64,000 nt of DNA from Candidatus Tidjanibacter faecipullorum (GTDB lineage: Bacteria > Bacteroidota > Bacteroidia > Bacteroidales > Rikenellaceae): contig DXCC01000002.1 in NCBI GenBank assembly GCA_019116245.1, forward strand, positions 1-64,000. Direction: 5' to 3'. Shown piece after piece: positions 41,899-49,788 of this stretch. Position 1 is the first letter of the stretch, and each line of letters opens with the position of its first letter. Made by a program: the position numbers and the translations under genes. The notes beneath the pieces are model-generated. The model saw only the letters and a program-made list of their open reading frames with translations, did no database searches and had not been told where the DNA came from.

Positions 41899-43104
41899 AT
41901 GAAACGCATTCTTTTCCGGGTCGTCCTCCTGCTGCTGGCTGGCGGCCTGTTCGGCTGCCGCAAAGAGACTCCCGCCACCATGGATCCCAACGACACCTCC
42001 TGTTCGACATGGCTTGACGTGTTCGACTCCTTCTGGGAAGGCATGAACTACAGCTACGCCTTCTGGGACATCGACCCGACCGACTGGGACGAGGTATACC
42101 GCACCTACCGCCCCCGTTTTGCCGAACTGGGCGAATGGAACGGAGAACACCTGGAGGAGGCCCGGCTCATGCTGGAGGAGATCACGGCCAACCTGATCGA
42201 CCATCACTACTCGCTGGCCCTGTTCGATCCCGAAACCGGCGAGGTAGCCTGCACGATTCGGCCGGCCCTGAACGAACTCCGGCAACGTGACTACTACCAC
42301 GACCCCATGCCGACCCAGCAATTCTATGACATCATCAGCTCCTACGGGGCTACGGGACGCGTCACCCGGCTGATCGGAGGCACCTCCGCCGCCCCCATCT
42401 CCCAGCCGCTCATGATGGTCTCCTTCCTGATCGACGACGTCGCCTATCTATATTTCGATCGTTTCATACTGTCCGAACTGTTCCTGGTGGCCGACGAAAC
42501 GGACAACGCCATACGCGCCTGGCGCAACTTCTGGGACATGATCGAGACCACTCCCAACCTGCGCGGCATTCTGATCGATGTACGCGACAATCAGGGCGGT
42601 TACCTGTCCGACATGCGGGAACTGGCCGGCCGACTGACCGCAGAAGAGCACCTGTTCGGCTACTCCCGCACCAAATCGGGACTGGGACGCCTCGACTACA
42701 CGCCCTGGCTGCCTCTCACACTCACCCCCACCACCCCGGGCTACTCGGCCGCCGGGGACCTGCCCGTCGTCCTGCTGACCAGCCTCTACTCGATCAGCAT
42801 GGCCGAACTGACGGCCATGGCCATCCATTCCCTGCCGAACGGCCACCTGATCGGTGAACGCACCTACGGGGGCACGGGATACATTTACAGTAACTTCCAT
42901 ATCGCCTATGCCGGGCGCTTCCAGAACGAGGCTCTGCTGGTCTACATGACCTCCTCGATGAGCCGTGACGCGGAAGGTACCTGTCTGGAGGGCATCGGCA
43001 TCACCCCCGACCGGGAAGCACTGTTCGATGCCGAGCAATTTGCCGCCGGCACGGACACCCAACTGGAGGCCGCTCTCGACTACATCCGCTCACTGGAGCA
43101 ATAG
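41899..43104 (+). CDS. S41-family peptidase-like lipoprotein
   Basis: A 401-residue protein with signal MKRILFRVVLLLLAGGLFGC and a lipobox Cys (GLFGC). The S41/ClpP-crotonase core is clear: YLYFDRFIL, LRGILIDVRDNQGGYLSDMR, DLPVVLLTSLYSISMAELTA, MAIHSLPNGHLIGERTYGGTG and LEGIGITPD. The Ser in YSISMAE sits where the S41 nucleophile lies, and EGIGITPD is the typical C-terminal loop. No PDZ domain is evident between the N-terminal helical part and the core. It probably trims an envelope protein, perhaps the barrel encoded just before it. Catalytic competence is not certain. Confidence 0.82.
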   Translation: MKRILFRVVLLLLAGGLFGCRKETPATMDPNDTSCSTWLDVFDSFWEGMNYSYAFWDIDPTDWDEVYRTYRPRFAELGEWNGEHLEEARLMLEEITANLIDHHYSLALFDPETGEVACTIRPALNELRQRDYYHDPMPTQQFYDIISSYGATGRVTRLIGGTSAAPISQPLMMVSFLIDDVAYLYFDRFILSELFLVADETDNAIRAWRNFWDMIETTPNLRGILIDVRDNQGGYLSDMRELAGRLTAEEHLFGYSRTKSGLGRLDYTPWLPLTLTPTTPGYSAAGDLPVVLLTSLYSISMAELTAMAIHSLPNGHLIGERTYGGTGYIYSNFHIAYAGRFQNEALLVYMTSSMSRDAEGTCLEGIGITPDREALFDAEQFAAGTDTQLEAALDYIRSLEQ

Positions 43105-43192
43105 GGTCGGCGGGTGTTGTCCGGAGACGGGCAAGACAACGAGGCATGCGAAAGCACAGCACGCCCAACCGTCCCCGGAATACTGTCCACAA

Positions 43193-43232
43193 CGCAAGGG
43201 GCCGTGAAGTATTAGCTTCACGGCCCCTTGCG
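43193..43232. terminator. Bidirectional terminator between S41 gene and HxlR redox operon
   Basis: Perfect 17-bp stem CGCAAGGGGCCGTGAAG / CTTCACGGCCCCTTGCG with a 6-base loop, between convergent genes. Confidence 0.88.
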
Positions 43233-43259
43233 ATATAAGGCTCCGGCTCCTCAACCTGT

Positions 43260-44027
43260 TCACACATACAGTTCGCACGCCTTACGAACGGAACAGGCCT
43301 TTTTGAGCATCCGGTTAACGAGTGCCAGCAGCACGCCATTGACTTTGCGCGCATGATGGGGACACACGGACACGCAACGCATGCAGGAGATGCAGGCCTG
43401 CTTGTCCACCCGGGCGGGGTTGTCCCGATCAATGGCCCCCACGGGACACTCGGCCGCACACCGTCCGCATCGGTTGCATGCGCCGGTGGCTTTGGGAACC
43501 AGACCGGCCCGCCCTGCTTTTTTATAGAGCCGGTTACCCGGAATGGCCGGCGTGGTGACATCGCCACCGGCCAGTTTCTCCGCAATCCGCCGGGCAAATG
43601 CCTGCAACTGCCGGCAATCCTCCTCATCCGGCCGGTTGGCGCCATAGGCATGGGCAATGGAGTGTTCGGCAATGGCCGCAACGGCGGCAACGACCACAAA
43701 TCCGGCCTGCTGCACCGTATCCTGCAGTTCCACCAGCGTATCCTCATACGCCCGGTTGCCGTAGACACAGACGATAACCGCCCGGGCGCCATTGCCCCGG
43801 ATCCGGGACAACCGTTCTGCTGCCGGCACCGGCACACGCCCGCCATAGGAAGGCACGGCGATGACGGCAAGATCCTCGCCGTCCAGCGCCATGGACCGGA
43901 AGTCGGCCTCACGGTCCGTCAAATCAATCCCGACCGTTTCGCCTCCCCATGCGCGGGTCAGCACATCGGCCACCTTTTGCGTTCCGCCCGTCGGGCTGAA
44001 GACGATTTCATACACTTTTTTCATCAT
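43260..44027 (-). CDS. EFR1-type flavodoxin-ferredoxin fusion protein
   Basis: A 255-residue protein. The first 160 residues are flavodoxin-like: VYEIVFSPTGGTQKVADVL is the FMN phosphate loop and IAVPSYGGRVPVPAAERL the second FMN loop. The C-terminal part has two 4Fe-4S motifs, CNRCGRCAAECPVGAI and CISCMRCVSVCPHHA. It should carry electrons between ferredoxin-like partners and a flavin enzyme. Last gene of the minus-strand run HxlR regulator - medium-chain oxidoreductase - nitroreductase - this protein, starting 6 bases after the nitroreductase stop, so it may reduce the nitroreductase. Two adjacent ATGs; the first is used. Confidence 0.88.
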   Translation of the reverse strand: MMKKVYEIVFSPTGGTQKVADVLTRAWGGETVGIDLTDREADFRSMALDGEDLAVIAVPSYGGRVPVPAAERLSRIRGNGARAVIVCVYGNRAYEDTLVELQDTVQQAGFVVVAAVAAIAEHSIAHAYGANRPDEEDCRQLQAFARRIAEKLAGGDVTTPAIPGNRLYKKAGRAGLVPKATGACNRCGRCAAECPVGAIDRDNPARVDKQACISCMRCVSVCPHHARKVNGVLLALVNRMLKKACSVRKACELYV

Positions 44028-44033
44028 GCAAAC

Positions 44034-44882
44034 CTATTCTTCCATCTTCCAGGAAACGACATAATACATATTGTCCGGACACGCCACCTCAACCGGCGGC
44101 CGATGCTCAAACGAGCCCTTCAGCCTCAGTTCCAACACCGTCTGATGAAAGTGCGAGAGGGCAATGCCCGCATCCACCTGCTTGATGATGCGCTCCTCCC
44201 GGGCCACGCCGGGTCTGTGCGTCACGTAAAAATGGTACCGGCTGCCGACCTTCAGCACCCGCCAGGGTTGCGTATTTTTGTCCGACGGGGCCAGCCGGAG
44301 CATCTCCAGCGGCACCGCATACGCCCCCGCCGCCAATTCGGCCAGCGGGGTCTGAAAATCATGTTCATAGAACAGCTCTCGCCATCGTTTTCTGGCCGAA
44401 GAGCGCATGGCCGCCCGCATGAGCGATTCCGTCAGACGTCGCCTGACGGCCGGATACCCGACGGGCGAAATGGCCGGAAACAGCGCATCGGTCGGCACCC
44501 CCATGGCCGACGCAAAGCCGGCCCGGTTGAAGGTAGCCGCCAGCCAGACGGTGCCCAGCCCCATGGCGGTTGCCTCCAGTATCAGGTTCTCGAACGCATA
44601 GCCTGCGGCCACCGGAGCCATCTCCGTATCGGGCACAGACACCCCCAGGAACGTACCGGCCCCCTGAATAATGCCGTAGGTGCCGAGCTTTTCTCCGACG
44701 GGGGCCACCTGCCGGTCCAGCATATAGACCTTCACCGGCACCCCGAAAGGATTGTCCAGCTGCTCCATACAGGCCGCCAATCGGTCACGGTCCTGCGGCG
44801 TAAGGGGCCGGGGCTTGAACGTACGGACGCTGTGCCGCGCCTGAATGGCCCGTACGACCGGAACCGGTATCTTTCTGCACAT
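44034..44882 (-). CDS. Nitroreductase-family flavoprotein (TM1586-like)
   Basis: A 282-residue protein. RAIQARHSVRTFKPRPLTPQ at the N-terminus is the classical nitroreductase FMN-binding R-R/H-S-x-R, GYAFENLILEATAMGLGTVW the conserved helix, and LRLAPSDKNTQPWRVLKVG a second S-x-N-x-Q-P-W motif, as in the fused double-domain TM1586 group. It should use FMN to reduce nitro compounds, quinones or other acceptors. Overall length fits TM1586-type enzymes. Directly upstream of the flavodoxin-ferredoxin gene and 13 bases downstream of the medium-chain oxidoreductase gene. Confidence 0.85.
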   Translation of the reverse strand: MCRKIPVPVVRAIQARHSVRTFKPRPLTPQDRDRLAACMEQLDNPFGVPVKVYMLDRQVAPVGEKLGTYGIIQGAGTFLGVSVPDTEMAPVAAGYAFENLILEATAMGLGTVWLAATFNRAGFASAMGVPTDALFPAISPVGYPAVRRRLTESLMRAAMRSSARKRWRELFYEHDFQTPLAELAAGAYAVPLEMLRLAPSDKNTQPWRVLKVGSRYHFYVTHRPGVAREERIIKQVDAGIALSHFHQTVLELRLKGSFEHRPPVEVACPDNMYYVVSWKMEE

Positions 44883-44895
44883 CGGTTACTCCTCC

Positions 44896-45915
44896 CTACA
44901 TGGGTATGACAACCTTGCCGCTAACCGGTCCCTTTGCCACCAGCGCAAGCGCCTCCCGGATCTGCTCCAGCGAGAAGGTGTGGGAATCAATGTCCGGCAA
45001 AATTCCACGTTGTTCCACAATTTCGGTGACACGCCGCAGCTGTTCGCCATTGGACCGGACAAACAGGAAGCGGTACTCCTTGCCCTGCCGTCGGGCCGCC
45101 GCATCGTATTTGTGCCCGGCCAGCGCAAACAGCTCCCGTTTGAACCACGGCATGCCCTGCCGCTCGGCAAACGCCCGGTTCGGGCCGAGCCGGAGGCTCA
45201 ACAGTCGCCCGCCGGGACGCAGGACAGACAAACCATGCTCAAACTCGCCGGCGCCCAGCGTATCAATCACATAATCGACACCGGACAACAGGTCCCAATA
45301 ATTGGCCTGCCGGTAATCGATATACTGCTCCACGCCCATCGCTTCAAACCGCTCCCGGGCACGGGCATTGCCGGTCACGACGACCCGCAGCCCCAGAGCG
45401 CGGGCAATCGGTACGGCCACCTGTCCGAAACTGCCCGACGCCCCGGTAATCAACAGCCTGCCGCCGGCCTGTACCTCCAGCTCTTCCACCAGCCCCTGCC
45501 AGGCCGTCAAACCGGCCAGCGGAATGGCGGCCGCGGTCACGAAATCATAACCGGCGGGCATCCTGGCCCAGGCGCCCTGATCGGCAGCCACATATTCGGC
45601 AAAAGCCCCGATCCGATCCAGCGGCAGTCGGGCATACACCCGATCGCCCACCTGGAAATCCGTCACTCGGCGCCCCACCTTTTCCACAATGCCGGCACAT
45701 TCGTTGCCCAGGGTCAACGGCATGGCGTAGGGATGCAACAGCCTCACCTGCCCCGTGATCTGCAAAATATCCAGCGGATTGACGGCCGCCGCCCGGACCT
45801 TCACCAGCAATTCGTTTTCCTGCGGCTCCGGACGGGGCACTTGCTGCAGGGAAACCCCCTCCATCCGCCTGGAATATTTTCCAATACGGGCCGCTGTCAT
45901 CATTTCTGTCTTCAT
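44896..45915 (-). CDS. Medium-chain NADP-dependent oxidoreductase (quinone reductase-like MDR)
   Basis: A 339-residue MDR protein. VRAAAVNPLDILQITGQ and LGNECAGIVEKVGRRVTDFQ VGDRVYARLP (GroES-like domain, no catalytic zinc Cys/His seen) are followed by the Rossmann loop LITGASGSFGQVAVPIARAL and the C-terminal SLEQIREALALVAKGPVSGK VVIPM. The lack of structural-zinc cysteines places it with zeta-crystallin/quinone oxidoreductases. In the same minus-strand operon with an HxlR regulator upstream (6 bases) and a nitroreductase downstream, so electrophile or quinone detoxification is a plausible theme. Confidence 0.88.
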   Translation of the reverse strand: MKTEMMTAARIGKYSRRMEGVSLQQVPRPEPQENELLVKVRAAAVNPLDILQITGQVRLLHPYAMPLTLGNECAGIVEKVGRRVTDFQVGDRVYARLPLDRIGAFAEYVAADQGAWARMPAGYDFVTAAAIPLAGLTAWQGLVEELEVQAGGRLLITGASGSFGQVAVPIARALGLRVVVTGNARARERFEAMGVEQYIDYRQANYWDLLSGVDYVIDTLGAGEFEHGLSVLRPGGRLLSLRLGPNRAFAERQGMPWFKRELFALAGHKYDAAARRQGKEYRFLFVRSNGEQLRRVTEIVEQRGILPDIDSHTFSLEQIREALALVAKGPVSGKVVIPM

Positions 45916-45921
45916 GGCAAA

Positions 45922-46317
45922 CTATTCTTTCGGCTGCGCCATGGCCACCTTTCGGTCGCGCATGACATCCTCCATATGATCGACTGCCCACTGCAACAGG
46001 GAATCCAGAACCGGCATCAGGGATCTGGCCCTGGCCGTCAGCGCATACTCCACCCGGGGCGGTATCTCCGAATACACCGTTCGGGTCACATACCCGTCCT
46101 CCTCCAGCGTCCGCAACGTCATCGTCAGCATGCGCTGCGAGATGTCCGGCAACTGTTGTTTCAGGTCCTTGAACCGCATGGTCTCCTCGCCGCTCCGGGC
46201 CAGGATGTAAATCACCAGCAGGGCCCATTTGTCACACAGCCTTGCCAAAACATTTCGCACGGGACAGGCAGGAAACATCGTATCCTGCACGGTTGATCTC
46301 TTCATATCAATCTCCAT
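45922..46317 (-). CDS. HxlR-family winged-helix regulator
   Basis: A 131-residue regulator. CPVRNVLARLCDKWALLVIY at residues 18-37 is the HxlR entry motif with the sensor-type Cys before P-V, RFKDLKQQLPDISQRMLTMT the recognition helix, LEEDGYVTRTVYSEIPPRVE the wing. HxlR proteins respond to electrophiles, quinones or diamide and usually control the next gene. Its stop is 6 bases from the oxidoreductase start, so it probably controls its own operon. Alternative start MKRSTVQDTM four codons downstream. Confidence 0.9.
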   Translation of the reverse strand: MEIDMKRSTVQDTMFPACPVRNVLARLCDKWALLVIYILARSGEETMRFKDLKQQLPDISQRMLTMTLRTLEEDGYVTRTVYSEIPPRVEYALTARARSLMPVLDSLLQWAVDHMEDVMRDRKVAMAQPKE

Positions 46318-46513
46318 TTCCGCCTGCTGCCGCAGCCCCCAGGCAGGGCCCCAAGCAACAGCCTTCTTTCAGACGACAAAAGTAAGAAACATTATTTAAA
46401 TTACCAAGTATATTTTTTAAACCAAAAAGTATTTCACCCTGTCGGCTCTCTGCAGCCGGAACCGGCGCTTTACAAATTTTTACGGAAACAATCCATATTC
46501 GGACGAGATTGCG

Positions 46514-46521
46514 TATCTTTG
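46514..46521 (+). promoter_or_regulatory. -7 element TATCTTTG of the tmRNA gene
   Basis: Exact TAnnTTTG match 51 bases before the predicted mature 5' end of ssrA. Confidence 0.7.
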
Positions 46522-46571
46522 CAAATAGTACGGCCGGGTCATGCAGCCCGCCGGACCGACAACGCTCTTTC

Positions 46572-46976
46572 GGGGCTGACCGGTTTTGACAGCAGGCAGA
46601 GTCGGAAAGTAAGCATGCCGAGCTTTGTGTGGATGGCTCGTAAATCTCAACGCTCAACTTTATAAATGGCAATAATAGCTATGCACTCGCTGCGTAATCT
46701 TACGATGTAACATTACCTTAATTCTCTGACCCAAGGAGGCCGGAGAACGAGTACTCCGCCGGTGGAACCCGCTTCTTGTTCCGTCGGCACCGGAGTATCG
46801 ACAATGAGAAGCTGGCTGCGGCGCGTGTCCGGGTTGCCGCGGCGAGAAAATACGGACTGGGCTTCGTACTAGGCTGCCGTATGCCGGGTGCGGAGAGGAG
46901 GATAAAACGACGGCTAAGCATGTAGAAAGCCTTCGGGTTCCCTGTTTGGACGAGGGTTCGACTCCCTCCAGCTCCA
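46572..46976 (+). ncRNA. ssrA: Transfer-messenger RNA (tmRNA)
   Basis: The 5' end GGGGCTGACCGGTTTTGACA pairs with the 3' end CAGCTCC, and the T arm GGGTTCGACTCCC plus the G3-U70 pair give an alanine tRNA-like domain. CCA is not encoded. The tag frame GGC AAT AAT AGC TAT GCA CTC GCT GCG TAA (about 46666-46695) encodes GNNSYALAA, ending in the ALAA degron. It rescues stalled ribosomes with SmpB. The body between holds several GC-rich pseudoknot-like helices, for example AGGAGGCCGG and CCGGCATACGG regions. Length about 405 nt is normal for Bacteroidales. Confidence 0.95.
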
Positions 46977-46986
46977 CAACACGAAG

Positions 46987-47020
46987 AAGGGGTGACGATC
47001 ACGCACGATCGTCACCCCTT
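46987..47020 (+). terminator. Terminator of ssrA
   Basis: Perfect stem GGGGTGACGATC / GATCGTCACCCC followed by TTTCTG, 10 bases past the tmRNA 3' end. Confidence 0.85.
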
Positions 47021-47122
47021 TCTGCATCTGCCCCCATCGCAACGGCCCGTCCCCGCCGCAGAATCCGTAATCGGGGTAAATTCATCCGTAAATCGGCTAA
47101 ATACCGGAACTTGCCGGCCGCT

Positions 47123-47130
47123 TACCTTTG
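47123..47130 (+). promoter_or_regulatory. -7 element TACCTTTG of the exported hydrolase-flavodoxin operon
   Basis: TAnnTTTG match 68 bases before the start of the alpha/beta hydrolase gene. Confidence 0.55.
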
Positions 47131-47198
47131 TAATGCGGTTCGGAGCCTCCCGCCGGAACTTCCCCCGAATCGCCGACTCACTTTCAAACACGACGATC

Positions 47199-48272
47199 AT
47201 GAAACTGCAACTGTTTGCCGCGCTGACGCTGCTGATGTCGGCCTCCCTCCGGGCTTCGGAACCGGCAACCGAAAAACAATCTTCGACAACCATGGAAAAA
47301 CTGGAACTTACCCAGGAATGGGACAAGACCTTCCCGCAGAGCGACAAGGTCGAACACACGAAAATCACCTTTCACAACCGGTACGGCATTACGCTGGCGG
47401 CCGATCTCTACCGGCCCGTCGGTGCCCAGGCCCCGCTGGGGGCCATTGCGGTATGCGGCCCCTACGGCGCGGTGAAGGAACAGGTGTCGGGTCTCTACGC
47501 CCAGACGCTGGCCGAACGCGGTTTCCTCACCCTGGCCTTCGACCCCTCGTTCTGCGGCGAGAGCGGCGGTACGCCCCGCTACCTCACCTCGCCCGAGATC
47601 AGCACGGACGACTTCAGCGCAGCGGTCGACTACCTGCTGACGCGTGACGACGTCGATCCGCAGCGCATCGGCATCGTGGGCATCTGCGGCTGGGGCGGCT
47701 TCGCCCTCAATGCGGCCGCCAACGACCCGCGCATCCGGGCCACCGTCACCTCAACCATGTACGACATGAGCCGCGTCAATGCGAACGGCTACTTCGACGC
47801 CATGACGCCCGACGACCGGTACCACCTGCGCGAGGAGCTCAACGCCCTGCGCACCGAGGACTACCGCAACGGAACCTATACCCGCGACGGCGGTGTGGTT
47901 GATCCGGTACCCGCCGACGCCCCGCTCTTCGTACAGCAGTACCACGACTACTACAAGACCGCCCGTGGCTACCACCGTCGCTCGCCCAACTCGAACGAAG
48001 GCCTCAACCGCACCAATTCGCTGGCCTTCATCAACATGCCGATCCTGAGCTATATCGGCGAGATCCGCAGCGCGGTGCTGATGATCCACGGAGAGAAGGC
48101 CCACTCGCGCTACTTCAGCGAGGATGCCTTCAAGCGGCTGACGGGCGACAACAAGGAGCTGCTGATCATTCCCGGCGCCTGCCACGTCGATCTGTACGAC
48201 AACCTGGCCGTCATCCCATTCGACCGGATCGAACGTTTCTTCCGCCAGGCCTTTGACAACACCCGCCACTGA
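47199..48272 (+). CDS. Exported alpha/beta hydrolase
   Basis: A 357-residue alpha/beta-hydrolase. N-terminus MKLQLFAALTLLMSASLRAS is a signal peptide. The core has DLYRPVGAQAPLGAIAVCGP (strand 3-4), FDPSFCGESGGTPRY, then RIGIVGICGWGGFALNAAAN with a nucleophile elbow that reads G-I-C-G-W, so the nucleophile would be Cys. AVLMIHGEKAHSRYFSEDAF (acid region) and GACHVDLYD (His) follow. An in-frame Met32 follows the bases ACAACC and starts the globular part (MEKLELTQEWDK), so a cytoplasmic form could be made. First of four closely spaced genes. The substrate is unknown; dienelactone-type relatives are the nearest idea. Confidence 0.85.
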   Translation: MKLQLFAALTLLMSASLRASEPATEKQSSTTMEKLELTQEWDKTFPQSDKVEHTKITFHNRYGITLAADLYRPVGAQAPLGAIAVCGPYGAVKEQVSGLYAQTLAERGFLTLAFDPSFCGESGGTPRYLTSPEISTDDFSAAVDYLLTRDDVDPQRIGIVGICGWGGFALNAAANDPRIRATVTSTMYDMSRVNANGYFDAMTPDDRYHLREELNALRTEDYRNGTYTRDGGVVDPVPADAPLFVQQYHDYYKTARGYHRRSPNSNEGLNRTNSLAFINMPILSYIGEIRSAVLMIHGEKAHSRYFSEDAFKRLTGDNKELLIIPGACHVDLYDNLAVIPFDRIERFFRQAFDNTRH

Positions 48273-48274
48273 TC

Positions 48275-49084
48275 ATGCGCCGGTGGTGGCTTACCGGGGG
48301 CGTGTGGCTGCTGTGCGCACTCCCCTGTTTTTCCCGTACAACCATGCTGAACGATATGCCTGACACCTGCCGGATGACCGTCGAAATCCATCCCGCAGTT
48401 TCCGACCCCGAACTGACCGCCATCGACCGCCGCTTCGTGCGTGAGGCCGCCTGCCGGCACAACGAACTGACGCCCGTCCAGAGCAAACTGATCGCCTGCG
48501 TCTGCCTGACCGGTCTGCAGGCACTGCCCCAACTGCGTGACCAGGCCCGAGAAGCGCTCCGCGCGGGCGTCTCGCCGGAACAGTTGCGCGAGGCGATCTA
48601 CCTGTGCGCCCCGTTCATCGGCTTTCCGCGCACGGAACAGGCCGTCGCCACCCTGAACGAGGTCTTCGCGGAGGCCGGCCTACCCCTGCCGCTTCCGTCG
48701 CAGGCCACCGTAGCCGAGGCCGACCGTCACAGCCGCGGGGCCGCCATCCAGCAGCCCCTCTACGGCAACGAGATCCGCGACGCCTTTGCCGGCCTGCCCG
48801 ACGGCATGGGAGCCCGGGTGGCCGACCTGCTGACCGAGGTGTGCTTCGGCGACTTCTATACGCGCGGAGGGCTGGATGTCCCCACGCGCGAACTGCTCTC
48901 GCTCGTGCTGCTGACCACCCTGGGTGCCGAACGCCAGATTGCCGCCCACACGGCCGGCAACCTGCGGGCCGGCAACGACCGCGCCACACTCTGCGCCGCG
49001 CTGATCCAATGCCTGCCCTACGCCGGGTTCCCGGCCGTACTGAATGCCCTGCGCATCGTGCAGTCGGTCGCACCCGAATCCTGA
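48275..49084 (+). CDS. Exported carboxymuconolactone decarboxylase-like protein (two CMD/AhpD-fold repeats)
   Basis: A 269-residue protein starting 2 bases after the hydrolase stop. MRRWWLTGGVWLLCALPCFS is signal-like. Two AhpD/CMD helical repeats follow: ELTPVQSKLIACVCLTGLQA with AIYLCAPFIGFPRTEQA at about 50-120, and DVPTRELLSLVLLTTLGAER with ALIQCLPYAGFPAVLNALR at about 195-260. The second has a conserved His (QIAAHTAGNL). No CxxC disulfide pair is seen, so AhpD-type peroxidase reduction is unlikely. An in-frame ATG (Met24), preceded by ACAACC, begins the mature part. It may act with the flavodoxins and hydrolase on one substrate. Confidence 0.85.
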   Translation: MRRWWLTGGVWLLCALPCFSRTTMLNDMPDTCRMTVEIHPAVSDPELTAIDRRFVREAACRHNELTPVQSKLIACVCLTGLQALPQLRDQAREALRAGVSPEQLREAIYLCAPFIGFPRTEQAVATLNEVFAEAGLPLPLPSQATVAEADRHSRGAAIQQPLYGNEIRDAFAGLPDGMGARVADLLTEVCFGDFYTRGGLDVPTRELLSLVLLTTLGAERQIAAHTAGNLRAGNDRATLCAALIQCLPYAGFPAVLNALRIVQSVAPES

Positions 49085-49110
49085 ATGTTTCACCGACAAC
49101 CGACACAACC

Positions 49111-49761
49111 ATGAAAAAAGCCTGCTCCCTGTTATTGCTGGCCTTCGGCCTGCTGCTGTTCGGCACCGTCTGCGGACCGAACGACCGGACGACCCCGACG
49201 CCGCCGGCCTCCACCCCGGACGGCTCCGACGAGCCCTCCGCACCCGCACCGGAGCGCCGCACGTTGATCGTCTATTACAGCTTCACGAACAACACCCACA
49301 CCATCGTCACCGATCTGCAGGCCCAGACAGGTGCCGACATACTCCGCGTCGAACCGGCCGAAGAGGGGATCGACTACGCGGCCAACAACTATGCCATCGG
49401 CAGCGCGCTGATCCAGGCCATCCGGAACAACCCGGACGATCCGGCCTCCTATCCGGCCATCCGCACCGTGCCCGGCGACCTGAACGCCTACGACACGATT
49501 ATCGTGGCCGCCCCGCTGTGGTGGAGCAACATGGCCGCTCCGCTGCAAACCTTCCTGTTCCAGTACGGCGACCGGATGGCCGGCAAAGCCATCGGACTGA
49601 TCGTTTCGAGCGCCAGCAGCGGCATCTCCGGCGTGGAGGCGGATGCCCGACAGCTCATTCCCGACGGCGATTTCCTCACGCCGAGCCTCTGGATCCGCTC
49701 CGCCCAGACGGCCGACTGCCACCGGCTGGTAGCCGATTGGCTGCAGGAGATCGGCTACTGA
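49111..49761 (+). CDS. Exported flavodoxin, probable lipoprotein
   Basis: A 216-residue protein. MKKACSLLLLAFGLLLFGTV then Cys suggests a lipoprotein signal, followed by a 30-residue Pro/Thr/Ser linker (TPTPPASTPDGSDEPSAPAP). The flavodoxin domain begins at TLIVYYSFTNNTHTIVTDLQ (FMN phosphate loop), with IIVAAPLWWSNMAAPLQTFL as the 50s/90s FMN loop and GLIVSSASSGISGVEADARQ. A flavodoxin tethered outside the cytoplasm is unusual because its reductant must also be there. Third gene of the operon; 26 bases after the CMD gene. Confidence 0.88.
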   Translation: MKKACSLLLLAFGLLLFGTVCGPNDRTTPTPPASTPDGSDEPSAPAPERRTLIVYYSFTNNTHTIVTDLQAQTGADILRVEPAEEGIDYAANNYAIGSALIQAIRNNPDDPASYPAIRTVPGDLNAYDTIIVAAPLWWSNMAAPLQTFLFQYGDRMAGKAIGLIVSSASSGISGVEADARQLIPDGDFLTPSLWIRSAQTADCHRLVADWLQEIGY

Positions 49762-49788
49762 TCGGCGCCCCCGACGCCGTCTCGCATC

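Noticed and set aside
43260-46317. Horizontal transfer of the redox operon
   Set aside because: No repeats, integrase or tRNA at its borders and no clear base-composition shift by eye, so transfer is not supported.
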